Source of the DNA: Moesziomyces globuligerus
Lineage: Eukaryota > Basidiomycota > Ustilaginomycetes > Ustilaginales > Ustilaginaceae
Assembly: GCA_030849465.1 (NCBI GenBank)
Contig: JARVLF010000018.1
Span: 806,001-870,000 of the forward strand
Length of the DNA: 64,000 nucleotides
Direction of reading: 5' to 3'
The notes beneath the pieces are model-generated. The model did not search any database, was not told the DNA's origin, and saw only the letters and a list, made by a program, of their open reading frames with translations. Made by a program: the position numbers and the translations under genes. This document shows positions 1 through 8,775 of this stretch, in pieces. Each line of letters starts with the position of its first letter. Position 1 is the first letter of the stretch.

Positions 1-815
1 AGTCCAATTTAATCCGCCGAAAAGAGCGGAGAATTGGCACTGTGCATGCGCTCAAGAGTTTCGGCAGGTCGGAACCAAACGTCCAATCATGAATCACAGA
101 ACGCGGGCTTCGTTCGGTCACCTCGAGTCGGCCTGAGCAACGCCACCTCAACCCTCGGATCCTATAGGCTCCACTCTGTCGAGCCGTCCATTCCAAAATT
201 CGACCTTATCAGCGTCCAATGGCCATGTTGATCCACTCGGACGACCGATCATCGATCGCAGGCGCAGCGAGTGCTGCACCACCTGCTCGCCGTCCGGGGC
301 TCGAGGCTGAAACAGATCCACGCAACGCAACCAATTCGCTCGTCCACCTCCGCGAGTATCGTGTGGCAAAAGCGAATCCATGCTTGGCATGCTCCACTCT
401 CCCGCCTCAACTCGAGTCGGCTAGCCATCCCCCACAAACCACTTGAAGTGACTCACATTCGCGATCCACTTCGAATCCTCACGCTCCTTCGTCGGCGGTC
501 GGCACTCTCGCTCGCAGCCTCTGCCCCGGCTCCCGAATCCGGCGTCGCTCCACTGCCTCCAATTCTGCCCTGCTGCCCAGCCGCACGCGCAAAGTTTCTT
601 CTCCTTCCGGCAGATCAATTATCACTCGCACACTCATTGGTCCTCCCTCGCCTCGCCTCGCCTCGCCCCTCGAGCTTCCATATATCCATTGCTCATCCAC
701 TCACTTGTTCCCCTCCAAACCCCATCTTCGCTTTCTCACCCCATCTTCTCGGAGCCTCCGCATCTCCGTCTTGCGCTCCCCATCCACCCTCTAGGCGTGG
801 ACCTACTTCGCCGCC
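1..815. other. 5' flank of the permease gene; no gene seen
   Basis: No open frame here has family-like content. The last 200 bases before the permease ATG are rich in C and T, with many CTC and CCTCGCC runs. That is common in fungal promoters and 5' leaders. I see no RNA gene or repeat. Confidence 0.5.
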
Positions 816-2555
816 ATGGCGTCCAACGATGGCATCGCCTCGGTGCCTCTCTCGCCCGACATGGAGAAGAGCTCCTACCCGTCCTCGGACAACTTCGCCA
901 AGGGCTCCCACATCGCAGATTCCGCCGCTCTCGAGCGCCTCGGCATGGACGAGCACTCTCCGGACGGCCACGTCCAGCGCAACCTCAAGCAGAGACATCT
1001 CTCCATGATTGCTCTCGGCGGCACCATCGGCACCGGCTTGTTCGTCGGTCTCGGTGGCTCCCTCGCCAACGCAGGTCCCGTCAGCACCCTCATCGCCTAC
1101 ATGATCATGGGCGTCGTCGTCTACTCCATGATGGTCGCCCTCGGTGAGGTCAGCACCCTCCTCGCCGTCCCTGGTGGCTTCACCCACCACGCCACCCGCT
1201 TCCTCGACCCCAGCCTCGGTTTCGCCCTCGGCTGGACCTACTGGTACTCTTACGGCATCACCATCCCCACAGAGATCTCGGCTTCCGCCATCGTCATCCA
1301 GTACTGGGACACCACCCAGTCCATCAACCCCGCCGCCTGGATCTCCATCCTCCTCGTCCTCGTCATCGGCGTCAACGCTCTCGGCGTAAAGTACTACGGT
1401 GAAACCGAGTTTTGGTTCTGCCTCATCAAGGTCATCGCCATCATCGTCCTCATCATCACCTCGCTCGTCATCGACCTCGGCGGAGGCCCGCGCGGCGACC
1501 GCATCGGCTTCCGCTTCTGGAAGGACCCCGGTCCCATGGCACAGCTCTTCTGGCAGCCCGACCCCGTCACCGGCAAGCCCACCGGCGGCATCAGCGGCGC
1601 CTTCGGCCGCTTCCTCGCCTTCTGGAACGTCTTTGTCCAGTCCGCCTTCTCCTTTGCCGGCACCGAAATCATCGGTGTCGCCGTCGGTGAGGCCGAAAAC
1701 CCACGAAAGAACGTCCCCAAGGCCATCAAGCGCGTCTTCTGGCGTATCCTCCTCTTCTACGTCCTCGCCATCTTCATGGTCGGTCTCGTCGTCCCCTACA
1801 CCGATCCCCGCCTCTTGAACGGCAGCAGCGACGCCAGCGCCTCGCCTTTCGTCCTCGCCATCAGCAACTCAGGCATTCGCGTCCTTCCGCACATCGTCAA
1901 CGCCGTCCTCCTCGTCACCACTTGGTCCGCTGCCAACTCGGATCTCTACGCCTCCTCCCGAACGCTCTACGCCCTCGCCCTCGAGAACAAGGCGCCTGCT
2001 TTCCTCCGCAAGTGCACAAAGGGCGGGCTTCCCCTCTGGTCGCTCGTCTTCACCTCGCTCTTCGGCCCCCTCGCGTACATGTCGTGCGGCTCGGGCGGAG
2101 CCGAGCAGGCGTTCGAGTACCTCTACGACATTTCCGCCATCTCGATCATCATCGCTTGGATCATCATCCTCTGCACCTACGCCCGATTCTACCAGGGCCT
2201 CAAGTACCACGGCATCTCTCGCAAGACGCTCCCCTACACCGCCCCCTTCCAGCCGTACCTTACCTACTTTGGCATCACCTTCCTCTCGCTCGTCCTCCTC
2301 TTTGCCGGGTTTACCGTCTTCCTCAACGGTCAGTGGAGCACCAGCAGCTTCGTCACCACCTACATCTGCATCCCCATGTTTGTCGTCCTCTGGCTCGGCT
2401 GGAAGTTCTACCACAAGACCTCCTTCGTCAGCCTCTCCCAGATGGACTTCGACACCGGACGAAGGCAGATCGACGAAAACGAGGAGGAGGAGAGGATCAA
2501 GGAGTCCCAGATCACCCGATCCACCCTCGGACGCTTCTGGGACTGGTTGATGTAG
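816..2555 (+). CDS. Amino-acid permease (AAT/APC family)
   Basis: A 579-residue polytopic plasma-membrane transporter that should import amino acids by proton symport. A hydrophilic cytosolic N-terminus of about 60 residues precedes the family motif GGTIGTGLFVG in helix 1 (about residues 67-77). About twelve hydrophobic helices follow, then a charged tail with an acidic DENEEEERIKE stretch. The aromatic-rich GWTYWYSYG segment and the later FAGTEIIGVAVGEAENP signature (helix 6 region) are typical of the yeast amino-acid permease family (Gap1, Dip5 and relatives). Length matches the family, and the whole gene is one exon. The ATG at 816 sits in a good context (CGCCATGG). Substrate specificity cannot be read from the sequence. 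Another in-family specificity is the main alternative. Confidence 0.93.
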   Translation: MASNDGIASVPLSPDMEKSSYPSSDNFAKGSHIADSAALERLGMDEHSPDGHVQRNLKQRHLSMIALGGTIGTGLFVGLGGSLANAGPVSTLIAYMIMGVVVYSMMVALGEVSTLLAVPGGFTHHATRFLDPSLGFALGWTYWYSYGITIPTEISASAIVIQYWDTTQSINPAAWISILLVLVIGVNALGVKYYGETEFWFCLIKVIAIIVLIITSLVIDLGGGPRGDRIGFRFWKDPGPMAQLFWQPDPVTGKPTGGISGAFGRFLAFWNVFVQSAFSFAGTEIIGVAVGEAENPRKNVPKAIKRVFWRILLFYVLAIFMVGLVVPYTDPRLLNGSSDASASPFVLAISNSGIRVLPHIVNAVLLVTTWSAANSDLYASSRTLYALALENKAPAFLRKCTKGGLPLWSLVFTSLFGPLAYMSCGSGGAEQAFEYLYDISAISIIIAWIIILCTYARFYQGLKYHGISRKTLPYTAPFQPYLTYFGITFLSLVLLFAGFTVFLNGQWSTSSFVTTYICIPMFVVLWLGWKFYHKTSFVSLSQMDFDTGRRQIDENEEEERIKESQITRSTLGRFWDWLM

Positions 2556-3075
2556 GGCTGCTCGGCTCCACCGTCATCCTTCATCCACCTCCATGCATCG
2601 CAGGTCATGGTCATACCCCATGCCCGCACCAATCCCTTTCAACTTGCTCGCATTGTATTAGTAGGATCGTTTTTCAATCACACCATCTGGCCACGTCCTT
2701 CTGCCTGTCTTTTTCCGATACGATGACGTTTTCTCTCCTCGGTCTTTGAAGGCGGGCCGAGGTACAACTGCGCCCGCCCAGCACCGAGGAGCAAGCCTTG
2801 ATCTGACGGTACAGAGCGCGAACGCTTTCGAGAAGGCTGCTCTCATGAAAGCTTCAGGCTCTACAATCCATGAGTGCCAAACCAACCCCCATGAGCATCG
2901 CAACACCCAGAAATCAACTTGCAGGTTCCTCTCAAGAAATGGACACGCAAAAGTGGGAGAGGATGCCTCCACTTTTCGACGTGTCTGTCCGTGCGCGAAC
3001 CATTTCTTCTAGGCCAGGTTCATTATTCTACTCTCAACTTCCACCATCCTCCAGGCTCCGGGGGGGTAGCCGATC
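2556..3075. other. Intergenic region between permease and JmjC gene
   Basis: This 520-bp stretch between two plus-strand genes must hold the permease 3' end and the promoter of the next gene. No RNA gene, repeat or convincing small gene is visible. Confidence 0.5.
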
Positions 3076-4002
3076 ATGACGGTCAGGCCTCTGCTTTCCC
3101 TTCGCAACGGATTGTCGACATCTCGCTTCGTGCAGGAATTCTTTCTGCCCAAGCGTCCAGGCAGATTCGAGGGCCTTCTCACCACGCGGCCGTCTCCCGA
3201 CAAGGTGGTCTGGCCAGCGTTGGAACGCTGGTCGTCGCTCGGTCCCGATGGCCGCGAGACGCTCCAAGGTCTCAAGAGAGCTGAAACGATGGACCTGATC
3301 GTCCCAGTCGAGATTTCACAACCCAACGTCGGATACAACGCTGGACCTGGGCACTGGGATCGGATCGAGATGCCATTCTGTAAGTTGCGATCAGAAGCAG
3401 TACATGGTCCCTCGAAGCACGAAACGCTCAACAGGGCTTGCGTCCTCCCTTGCAATGTAGCTTTGTTCATCGATGCTTTTGTGCAAGGCAAGATTCCGTG
3501 GCAGGGTGGACAACAGACAACAAAGCATCAGCGAGTCGGCTACTTGGCGCAATTCGACCTTCTCTCCAAAGCGCCAAGCCTGGCAGCAGAGGCGCCGAGT
3601 CTGCCTCACACAACCGCCGGTCCCAAAGGTCCCAATGAACAGTGGCGCAGCAACACATGGATCGGACCCGCAGGCACCTATACCCCCTTACACCGCGATC
3701 CCTACGAAAACATCTTTGCTCAGGTCGTCGGGCGCAAACGCATCCATCTCTTCGCGCCGCATCTCGCTCCTCACCTCTACATCAACCGGACCGGACCGCA
3801 GCGCAACACGTCTGCCATCGCATCAGAACGAGAACTCCTTCAGCCTGCTCGGGATCGCCCGCTACTCTCTGCCGCGTTGGCCTCGGACAACGCATTTGTT
3901 GCCGAGCTCGGTCCGGGTGATGTGCTCTACATTCCAAAGGGCTGGTATCATTGTGTTCAAAGCTTGAGCACCAGTGCGAGCGTAAATTTCTGGTACTTGT
4001 AA
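3076..4002 (+). CDS. JmjC-domain (cupin-8) 2-oxoglutarate/Fe(II) oxygenase
   Basis: A JMJD5/FIH-like dioxygenase that probably hydroxylates a protein substrate. The double-stranded beta-helix carries the iron triad: His and Asp in LHRDPYENIF (about H179 and D181 after splicing) and the distal His in GWYHCVQS (about H265). The Lys/Arg pair in GRKRIHLF is where 2-oxoglutarate usually binds. The open frame reads 308 residues, but a consensus intron (GTAAGT...TGTAG) lies at 3380-3460. It is 81 nt and has no stop. Its removal joins EMPF to SLFIDAFVQG and gives 281 residues. I favour the spliced form, because the retained 27 residues do not look like JmjC sequence. The substrate is unknown. Confidence 0.85.
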   Translation: MTVRPLLSLRNGLSTSRFVQEFFLPKRPGRFEGLLTTRPSPDKVVWPALERWSSLGPDGRETLQGLKRAETMDLIVPVEISQPNVGYNAGPGHWDRIEMPFCKLRSEAVHGPSKHETLNRACVLPCNVALFIDAFVQGKIPWQGGQQTTKHQRVGYLAQFDLLSKAPSLAAEAPSLPHTTAGPKGPNEQWRSNTWIGPAGTYTPLHRDPYENIFAQVVGRKRIHLFAPHLAPHLYINRTGPQRNTSAIASERELLQPARDRPLLSAALASDNAFVAELGPGDVLYIPKGWYHCVQSLSTSASVNFWYL

Positions 4003-5276
4003 CGCAGCGCTCCAGCACCGAATGCAATGACATCCATTCAGGGAAATTGTCCTTCAGACAATCGCGCGAGCTTCGTGAATAGCTTCTTACAGGCCTCATG
4101 CCTAGCGGGCATGTCTCCTTCATGCTTCGGCAGCCTGCAGGGCTCCTCGAAGTTAGCGGCGCTTACACGCATCGGTATGATCATGAGCTAACCCGCAAGC
4201 GAGCCGCAAGCCAACCGTTTTGACTTGCTGTGTGGCTTTCTGCGACAGAATCACATCCGGGCAACTCGCCAGGTGGCGACGAGAAGACCCCCGGGGTGGC
4301 TGCCCCATGTCCACCTCGCCAACTGTTGGAATACGGATCCCCTCGCACGCCACCGGACGGTGTGTTCGCCTCGCGTGGGCTAACGAGCTTCACTCCAACG
4401 GCGATGCATCGATAGGTCAGTCCCAGGCTTGCAAGCTTGCTGGTTCATTGCTTGAAAGTCCATGAGTCGTATTTGCGTGCGATATCACATCGCGAAAAGG
4501 AGGCATGAGACTCATAGTCTCATCATAAATCGAGACCTGATGAGCGTGTCAGAACCCACCCGTTTTAATCGCCTACTCTCCTGTGCCTGCCTGACTCCCT
4601 CGTCATGCATCATGTATGATTAGGATTGTACAACATAAGCCGCCCCCTTCGAAAAGAAAGGGTTGGGGGAGGAGGGGGGGGAGAGGGGTCCTCTTCGATG
4701 CTTCGAAATTGCTCCTCAGAATCACGATCGACTTACCCTAGTTTGGATATAAAGTGATTTTATGCATGATGCAGTGACGTTCTTCGTAATTCTGAAAAGA
4801 CATGCATCGATGATAGCGGAGACGGTCTCCTTCACAATCATGGATTTCTCGCAAGATCACAACATCGTCCGTACTCAACAAGTGGCCATTGTTGAGAATT
4901 AACAAGAAGAATGTTAGTTTTCACTGCACGGCCACGAGACGAAGTAGTTCGTCTGAGGCGTCCCTTGCCTCATGCACCACATGACCCGACTTTGTATCCG
5001 CACACACACTCAAAGTTGCTCATGTATGTAGAATTTTTTGTTCACCGTCCATAGAACCAAATACCAGTGCAATTTCTCTTATAACAGCCAAATGGCGACG
5101 GAGCAGCCATCACGCGTTGGTCGCCGATGGCTGGCTGCTCCATTGCCCTCTCTTAAGCTGTCATACAGCATGGATATGTAAACTTGGATGTTCGAAATTT
5201 GCATCTTTCTCCGATGTGAGGCCTAATAGAAACTGAGCCATGAATCGGCCGTAAAAAACGAATCAGGAATGACCAA
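4003..5276. other. Gene-poor AT-richer flank of the repeat island
   Basis: No coding frame of family-like content. The stretch has lower GC than the gene blocks, G-rich homopolymer runs near 4660-4690, and GCCACC-type fragments near 4260-4330. A solitary copy of the inverted-repeat end motif lies at 4485-4506 (CACATCGCGAAAAGGAGGCA). A local inverted repeat at about 5092-5145 pairs a GGAGCAGCCATC arm with a GATGGCTGGCTGCTCC arm. I read this as decayed repeat DNA at the edge of the 5.3-8.4 kb element cluster. Confidence 0.45.
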
Positions 5277-5515
5277 AGAACTCATATATGAACAAGTGGC
5301 CAGGTGGCCACCCACCAGCCATCCAGCAGCCACCCGGGGTGGCTGTGACGCGCCAGCCACCCCCCCCCCCCCCTTTCCAAAATACGAAAAATCAGAACTT
5401 GACGCGCCTCCTGGATTCGAACCTGAGGCCTGCAACTCGCCTCCACATCCACAGCCACGCGTGCGCGTACGCGTGTTACCGCTGCTGCCCCACAGCGCCG
5501 GCGATACCAGGTAAG
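5277..5515 (-). repeat. GCCACC-rich repeat with tRNA-like core (copy A)
   Basis: The left part is a palindrome-rich block of GCCACC/GGTGGC units ending in a run of C near 5360. On the minus strand the right part reads like the inside of a tRNA gene. It has a box-A-like TGGGGCAGCAGCGG (complement of 5479-5492) and a near-perfect box B, GGTTCGAATCC (complement of 5413-5423). No full cloverleaf can be folded. Similar cores occur at 6625-6705 and 7255-7330, all on the minus strand, so I infer a tRNA-derived dispersed family. Confidence 0.55.
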
Positions 5516-5603
5516 CAATTTGAAGATATTTGACATCATCCCAGCGCTAATTGGGCATATTCTTGCGCTTTGCATGCGAAGCTCTCCAGGAATTATTATT
5601 ATT

Positions 5604-5746
5604 CATATCGCGAAAAACGGAGTGTAACATGAGCTTAGCCACCCACAAGCCTCTACAGGTAGCTTGGGGGTGGCTTGCGAGTGGCTTCGAGGGTAAGCCA
5701 CCACGGGTGGCTTGAAAAATGTCACAAGCCGTCTTTCGCGATATTA
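5604..5746. mobile_element. 143-bp short inverted-repeat element
   Basis: The left end (5604-5628) reads CATATCGCGAAAAACGGAGT plus GTAAC. The right end (5721-5746) is an imperfect reverse complement of it. Between the ends are AAGCCACC/GGTGGCTT units in both orientations. It has the same ends as the larger elements at 6525 and 7060 but lacks the tRNA-like core, so it may be an internally deleted copy. No clear target-site duplication was found. Confidence 0.5.
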
Positions 5747-5984
5747 CTCGTCGTTTGCTGCGGATGGATGGAGTGTGGAGAAGGTACGGATGGATGGATT
5801 GCGGATGGATGGGATGGCTACGCGACCAGGCAGCCAAAACACGCGTATTTTGCACAATTCAGACGTGCAGTGTCAAACTTAGTAGGGGAGGTGGCGGAGA
5901 GCGGCCACCCAACAGCCAATCAGGGTGGTGGCAAAAAAGCAGCCACTAGAGTGTGCGTAGGTGGCTTGGGGGTGAGACGATGCA

Positions 5985-6012
5985 TGTCACAACCTTTTTT
6001 TTTTCGCAATAT
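5985..6012. repeat. Solitary inverted-repeat end
   Basis: The sequence GTCACAACC, then a run of T, then CGCAATATA matches the right end of the local element family (compare 5721-5746 and 7526-7550). It is preceded by GGTGGCTT-type units near 5880-5970. A matching left end is not evident. Confidence 0.4.
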
Positions 6013-6438
6013 AAATGGCTTGCCTAGTGGCTTGGACGACGACGCACTCATTTTTTGCGATGGGATGTAAGAAAATATGTCGGGACTGGACATCATGAAT
6101 CATGATTGAAGTCGCGTTTTTTTTACGAGTGCAAGTACGAGAAAAGAGACGAACGCTCCTTTGCCAACTTCGACTCTGTGCGCGTCCAAATTCTACGAAT
6201 TCCGGCTCTGCGCGTCCAAATTATGCAAAACACGCGTGTTTTGGCTGCCTGCTGGGTCTTGTCGCGAAGTCACCCCCTCCCTCTCGCACTCCCTCCATCT
6301 GCACTCCATCCATCCGCAGCAGATAATGAACAATCATGGATCTGGCAAAAATTTTGCGTGCGCCTTAAAGGAAATCGCTGAGAATTATGAATAACGCGAT
6401 CATACTTTGCCAACACCCGGCTCAAAGCGCTGAGATGT

Positions 6439-6524
6439 GGCCTAAATTGCGCTGAGATGATGTCAGATGGCTTCAGATTGCATACCTGGTATCGCAGGGA
6501 TTGTGGGGCAGCGGAACCACGCGT
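6439..6524 (+). repeat. Truncated tRNA-like repeat (copy D)
   Basis: This stretch matches the reverse complement of about 5490-5575 closely. Both share a GATGATGTCA...TTCA block, a TACCTGGTATCGC block and the box-A-like TGGGGCAGCGG (here 6504-6514). It stops at the left inverted repeat of the 6525-6906 element, before any box B. It therefore looks like an older copy interrupted or cut off by that element. Confidence 0.5.
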
Positions 6525-6906
6525 CATATCGTGAAAAACCGAGTGTAACGCTTTCCAAGCCACCCCCTAAGTCACCACAGGTGGCGTCGCTCCCTGGCCC
6601 AGCCCAAAATTCCAAATATACGCGTCGCCCGGAATTGAACCTGCCCCCCACATGCGCGCGCGCGCCGGATCCTCTGACCCTTATAACCACTCCTCCGCAC
6701 ACGCCAGCATACCAGTACTGGAGGCTTGAGCACACATACACGGGTCAAGTTGCGGAATTGTCAACACATTCCCATCTGTGTGACGTGTTCCAAGCCACCC
6801 GCCAAGCCACTCATCCCTAGTAGTTGAGTTTGGAAGCCACCACTAAGCCACCCGTGGTGGCTTGCGGGAGGCTAAGCTCACGTCATATTCCGTTTTTCGC
6901 GATATG
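6525..6906. mobile_element. 382-bp inverted-repeat element with tRNA-like core (copy B)
   Basis: The left end at 6525-6549 and the right end at 6882-6906 are imperfect reverse complements built on TATCG(C/T)GAAAAA. Each end is followed inward by AAGCCACC/GGTGGCTT units. The core, on the minus strand, has box-A-like sequence at 6687-6699 and a box-B-like GGTTCAATTCC (complement of 6631-6641). A TTCC...TTGGGCTGGGCCAG block next to it is shared with copy C. It has no coding capacity, so it would be non-autonomous. No target-site duplication is clear. Confidence 0.6.
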
Positions 6907-7059
6907 AATGCTTCAAGCTTGACGAGCGTCGCTTTTGTTAGCGTAAGTCGTAAAAATCTTTGCGAAAGTCATGAGTCCGAAGTGGTCATGAGTTGCGACG
7001 CGTCGGTTTCTCTTATTGGTCATGACTTATGCATGATCAAGCTTGATGTGTGTGAAACA

Positions 7060-7550
7060 CACATCGCGAAAAAAGGAGTGTGACGTTTTCCAAGCCATCC
7101 CCTAAGCCACTATGGGTGGCTTACCCTTCAAGCCACCCGCAAGCCACCCACGCACGCTCTAGTGGCTTGAAATTCCAAGCCACTACCTAAGCCACTACCT
7201 CCAGCTTGGAACACGCGTCGCTGGCCCAGCCCAAAATTCCAACAAAAATACGCATCTCTCCAGAATCGAACCCTAACCCTCCACGTGCGCGCGAGAGCCA
7301 ACCTCACTTATCCAACTGCTCCACACACCTGCATAGCAGATCTCGAGGCTTAAGCACACACATACACGTCAATTTGCTGAATTTCAGTCAAATTCCAAAA
7401 TTCCAACTTTGATACGCGTGCTTGTTACGTGAGGTAAGCCACCCGCCAAGCCACTACCCCCTAGTGGCTTGATTTGGAAGCCACCACTAAGCCACCCTTG
7501 GTGGCTTGCGAAAGGCTTGGCTCACGTTACACTCCTTTTTTCGCGATATG
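7060..7550. mobile_element. 491-bp inverted-repeat element with tRNA-like core (copy C)
   Basis: Left end 7060-7084 and right end 7526-7550 are near-perfect reverse complements of about 25 bp, the best-preserved pair in the window. Inside are repeated AAGCCACC units on both flanks. A minus-strand tRNA-like core holds box-A-like TGGAGCAGTTGG (complement of 7312-7323) and box-B-like GGTTCGATTCT (complement of 7262-7272). The order and flanking blocks match copy B. No protein is encoded. Confidence 0.65.
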
Positions 7551-8008
7551 ACATTTCGCGCGAAGTCAACGCATATCAGTCATGATGAGTGTATCATGTA
7601 TCATGTATGTCATAGAAGTTCTTGTCGCCCCTCTCCCATGCGAGGCGGCCGTCGAGCATGGGTGGCCTGCCTTCTTGCCACCCCTTCTGCAGAGATTTAT
7701 TTCATGACAAGTCACGCCTCAAAAATGACGTGTAGAAATTGTAGTCCATCAGTGCAATAATGGATTGAGCAGAACTGTGCATCGTGGAGAGAGACGACGA
7801 CTCGAACACTCAGAATTCGATATTAATGATCATTAACCTTGACACACGAAAATGTATTGCAAAGAAATGGCGGATGGCATGCATGAAGTAAAGTTGGGAA
7901 ATGCCGAAGCCAAACGCAGATGATATCCTAAAAAGCCATGAGGTGGCGATCAAGCATCGCAGCCACACGAGACACTCATGACTTGAACTGTTCGGATACT
8001 ATACATAA

Positions 8009-8185
8009 TTCATATCCTGAGAAGTGGCGAGGTGGCGAAGGACCAGCCACCCAGCAGCCACCCCGGGTGCTGCGACGCGCCAGCCACCCATCAGCCACCC
8101 ACACACGATGGCTGATGGGTGGCTTCTCCGGAGCAGCCACCCGGGGTGGTGATCGGATGGCTTAGCAAACATATACTTTGCGACT
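8009..8185. repeat. GCCACC-rich palindromic repeat block
   Basis: Runs of CAGCCACCC alternate with GGGTGGCT. This block parallels 5277-5360: both begin CATAT near a GTGGCNAGGTGGC motif and share CGCGCCAGCCACC. It looks like another arm of the same repeat family without a tRNA-like core. Confidence 0.5.
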
Positions 8186-8302
8186 TTCAATGTTTTTTCG
8201 ATGTGCATGATCGGTCTAAGATTCGGATGTTTGTCGCATCCAGGGAAGAAGGTATGCGCACCTCGCGAGGAACACGTTCTGGTACATACGCGGCAGTCAT
8301 AA

Positions 8303-8435
8303 GTGCAAGGTGCAAGGTGCAAGGTGCACGGTGCAAGGTGCAAGGTGCAAGGTGCAAGGTGCAAGGTGCAAGGTGCAAGGTGCAAGGTGCAAGGTGCAAG
8401 GTGCAAGGTGCAAGGTGCAAGGTGCAAGGTGCAAG
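8303..8435. repeat. 7-bp minisatellite, 19 units of GTGCAAG
   Basis: Nineteen head-to-tail copies of GTGCAAG cover exactly 133 bp. They are identical except for one GTGCACG unit. Because the unit is 7 bp and free of stops, every frame stays open through it, which creates spurious reading frames on both strands. It sits between the repeat island and the 3' end of the orphan gene. Confidence 0.95.
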
Positions 8436-8775
8436 ATGACGATAGCCATCTCACGAATCTGAACAGTCCTCGGACAGACATCCCTCTCGCGAAGTTAGGA
8501 GTATGACGTGTCGGTGGACCAGCTGCGAGCCGACCACGCGCGATGCGCTGGCCTAGCGCACGATGAGCTTGCCACAATGTTCCGCTCCAGCGCTCCAGTT
8601 TCAGCGATGTGTGTGGCCAGAGTACGAGCTTTTCCGTCGCCGCCCTAGTGATGGAAGGAGAGCGGCAAGGTGTCAAAGCTCGACTGTGCACATTCGACTC
8701 GACGCTTCCGGTGCGCTCCATAGGGACTATTCAATTCAAGAGAAGCTGGTGGCTTCGTTTACAAAAGATGGGTTT

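Noticed and set aside
5405..7330. Functional tRNA genes at the three tRNA-like cores
   Set aside because: Box A- and box B-like sequences are present, but no acceptor stem or full cloverleaf can be formed, and the anticodon regions differ. They are better read as tRNA-derived repeats.
5277..8185. CRISPR array suggested by repeated GCCACC units
   Set aside because: Repeats are irregular in spacing and orientation, no uniform spacers or cas genes exist, and the genome is eukaryotic.
8119..8439. Plus-strand repetitive protein (KVQGARC units)
   Set aside because: Produced only by the 7-bp minisatellite, which leaves every frame open.
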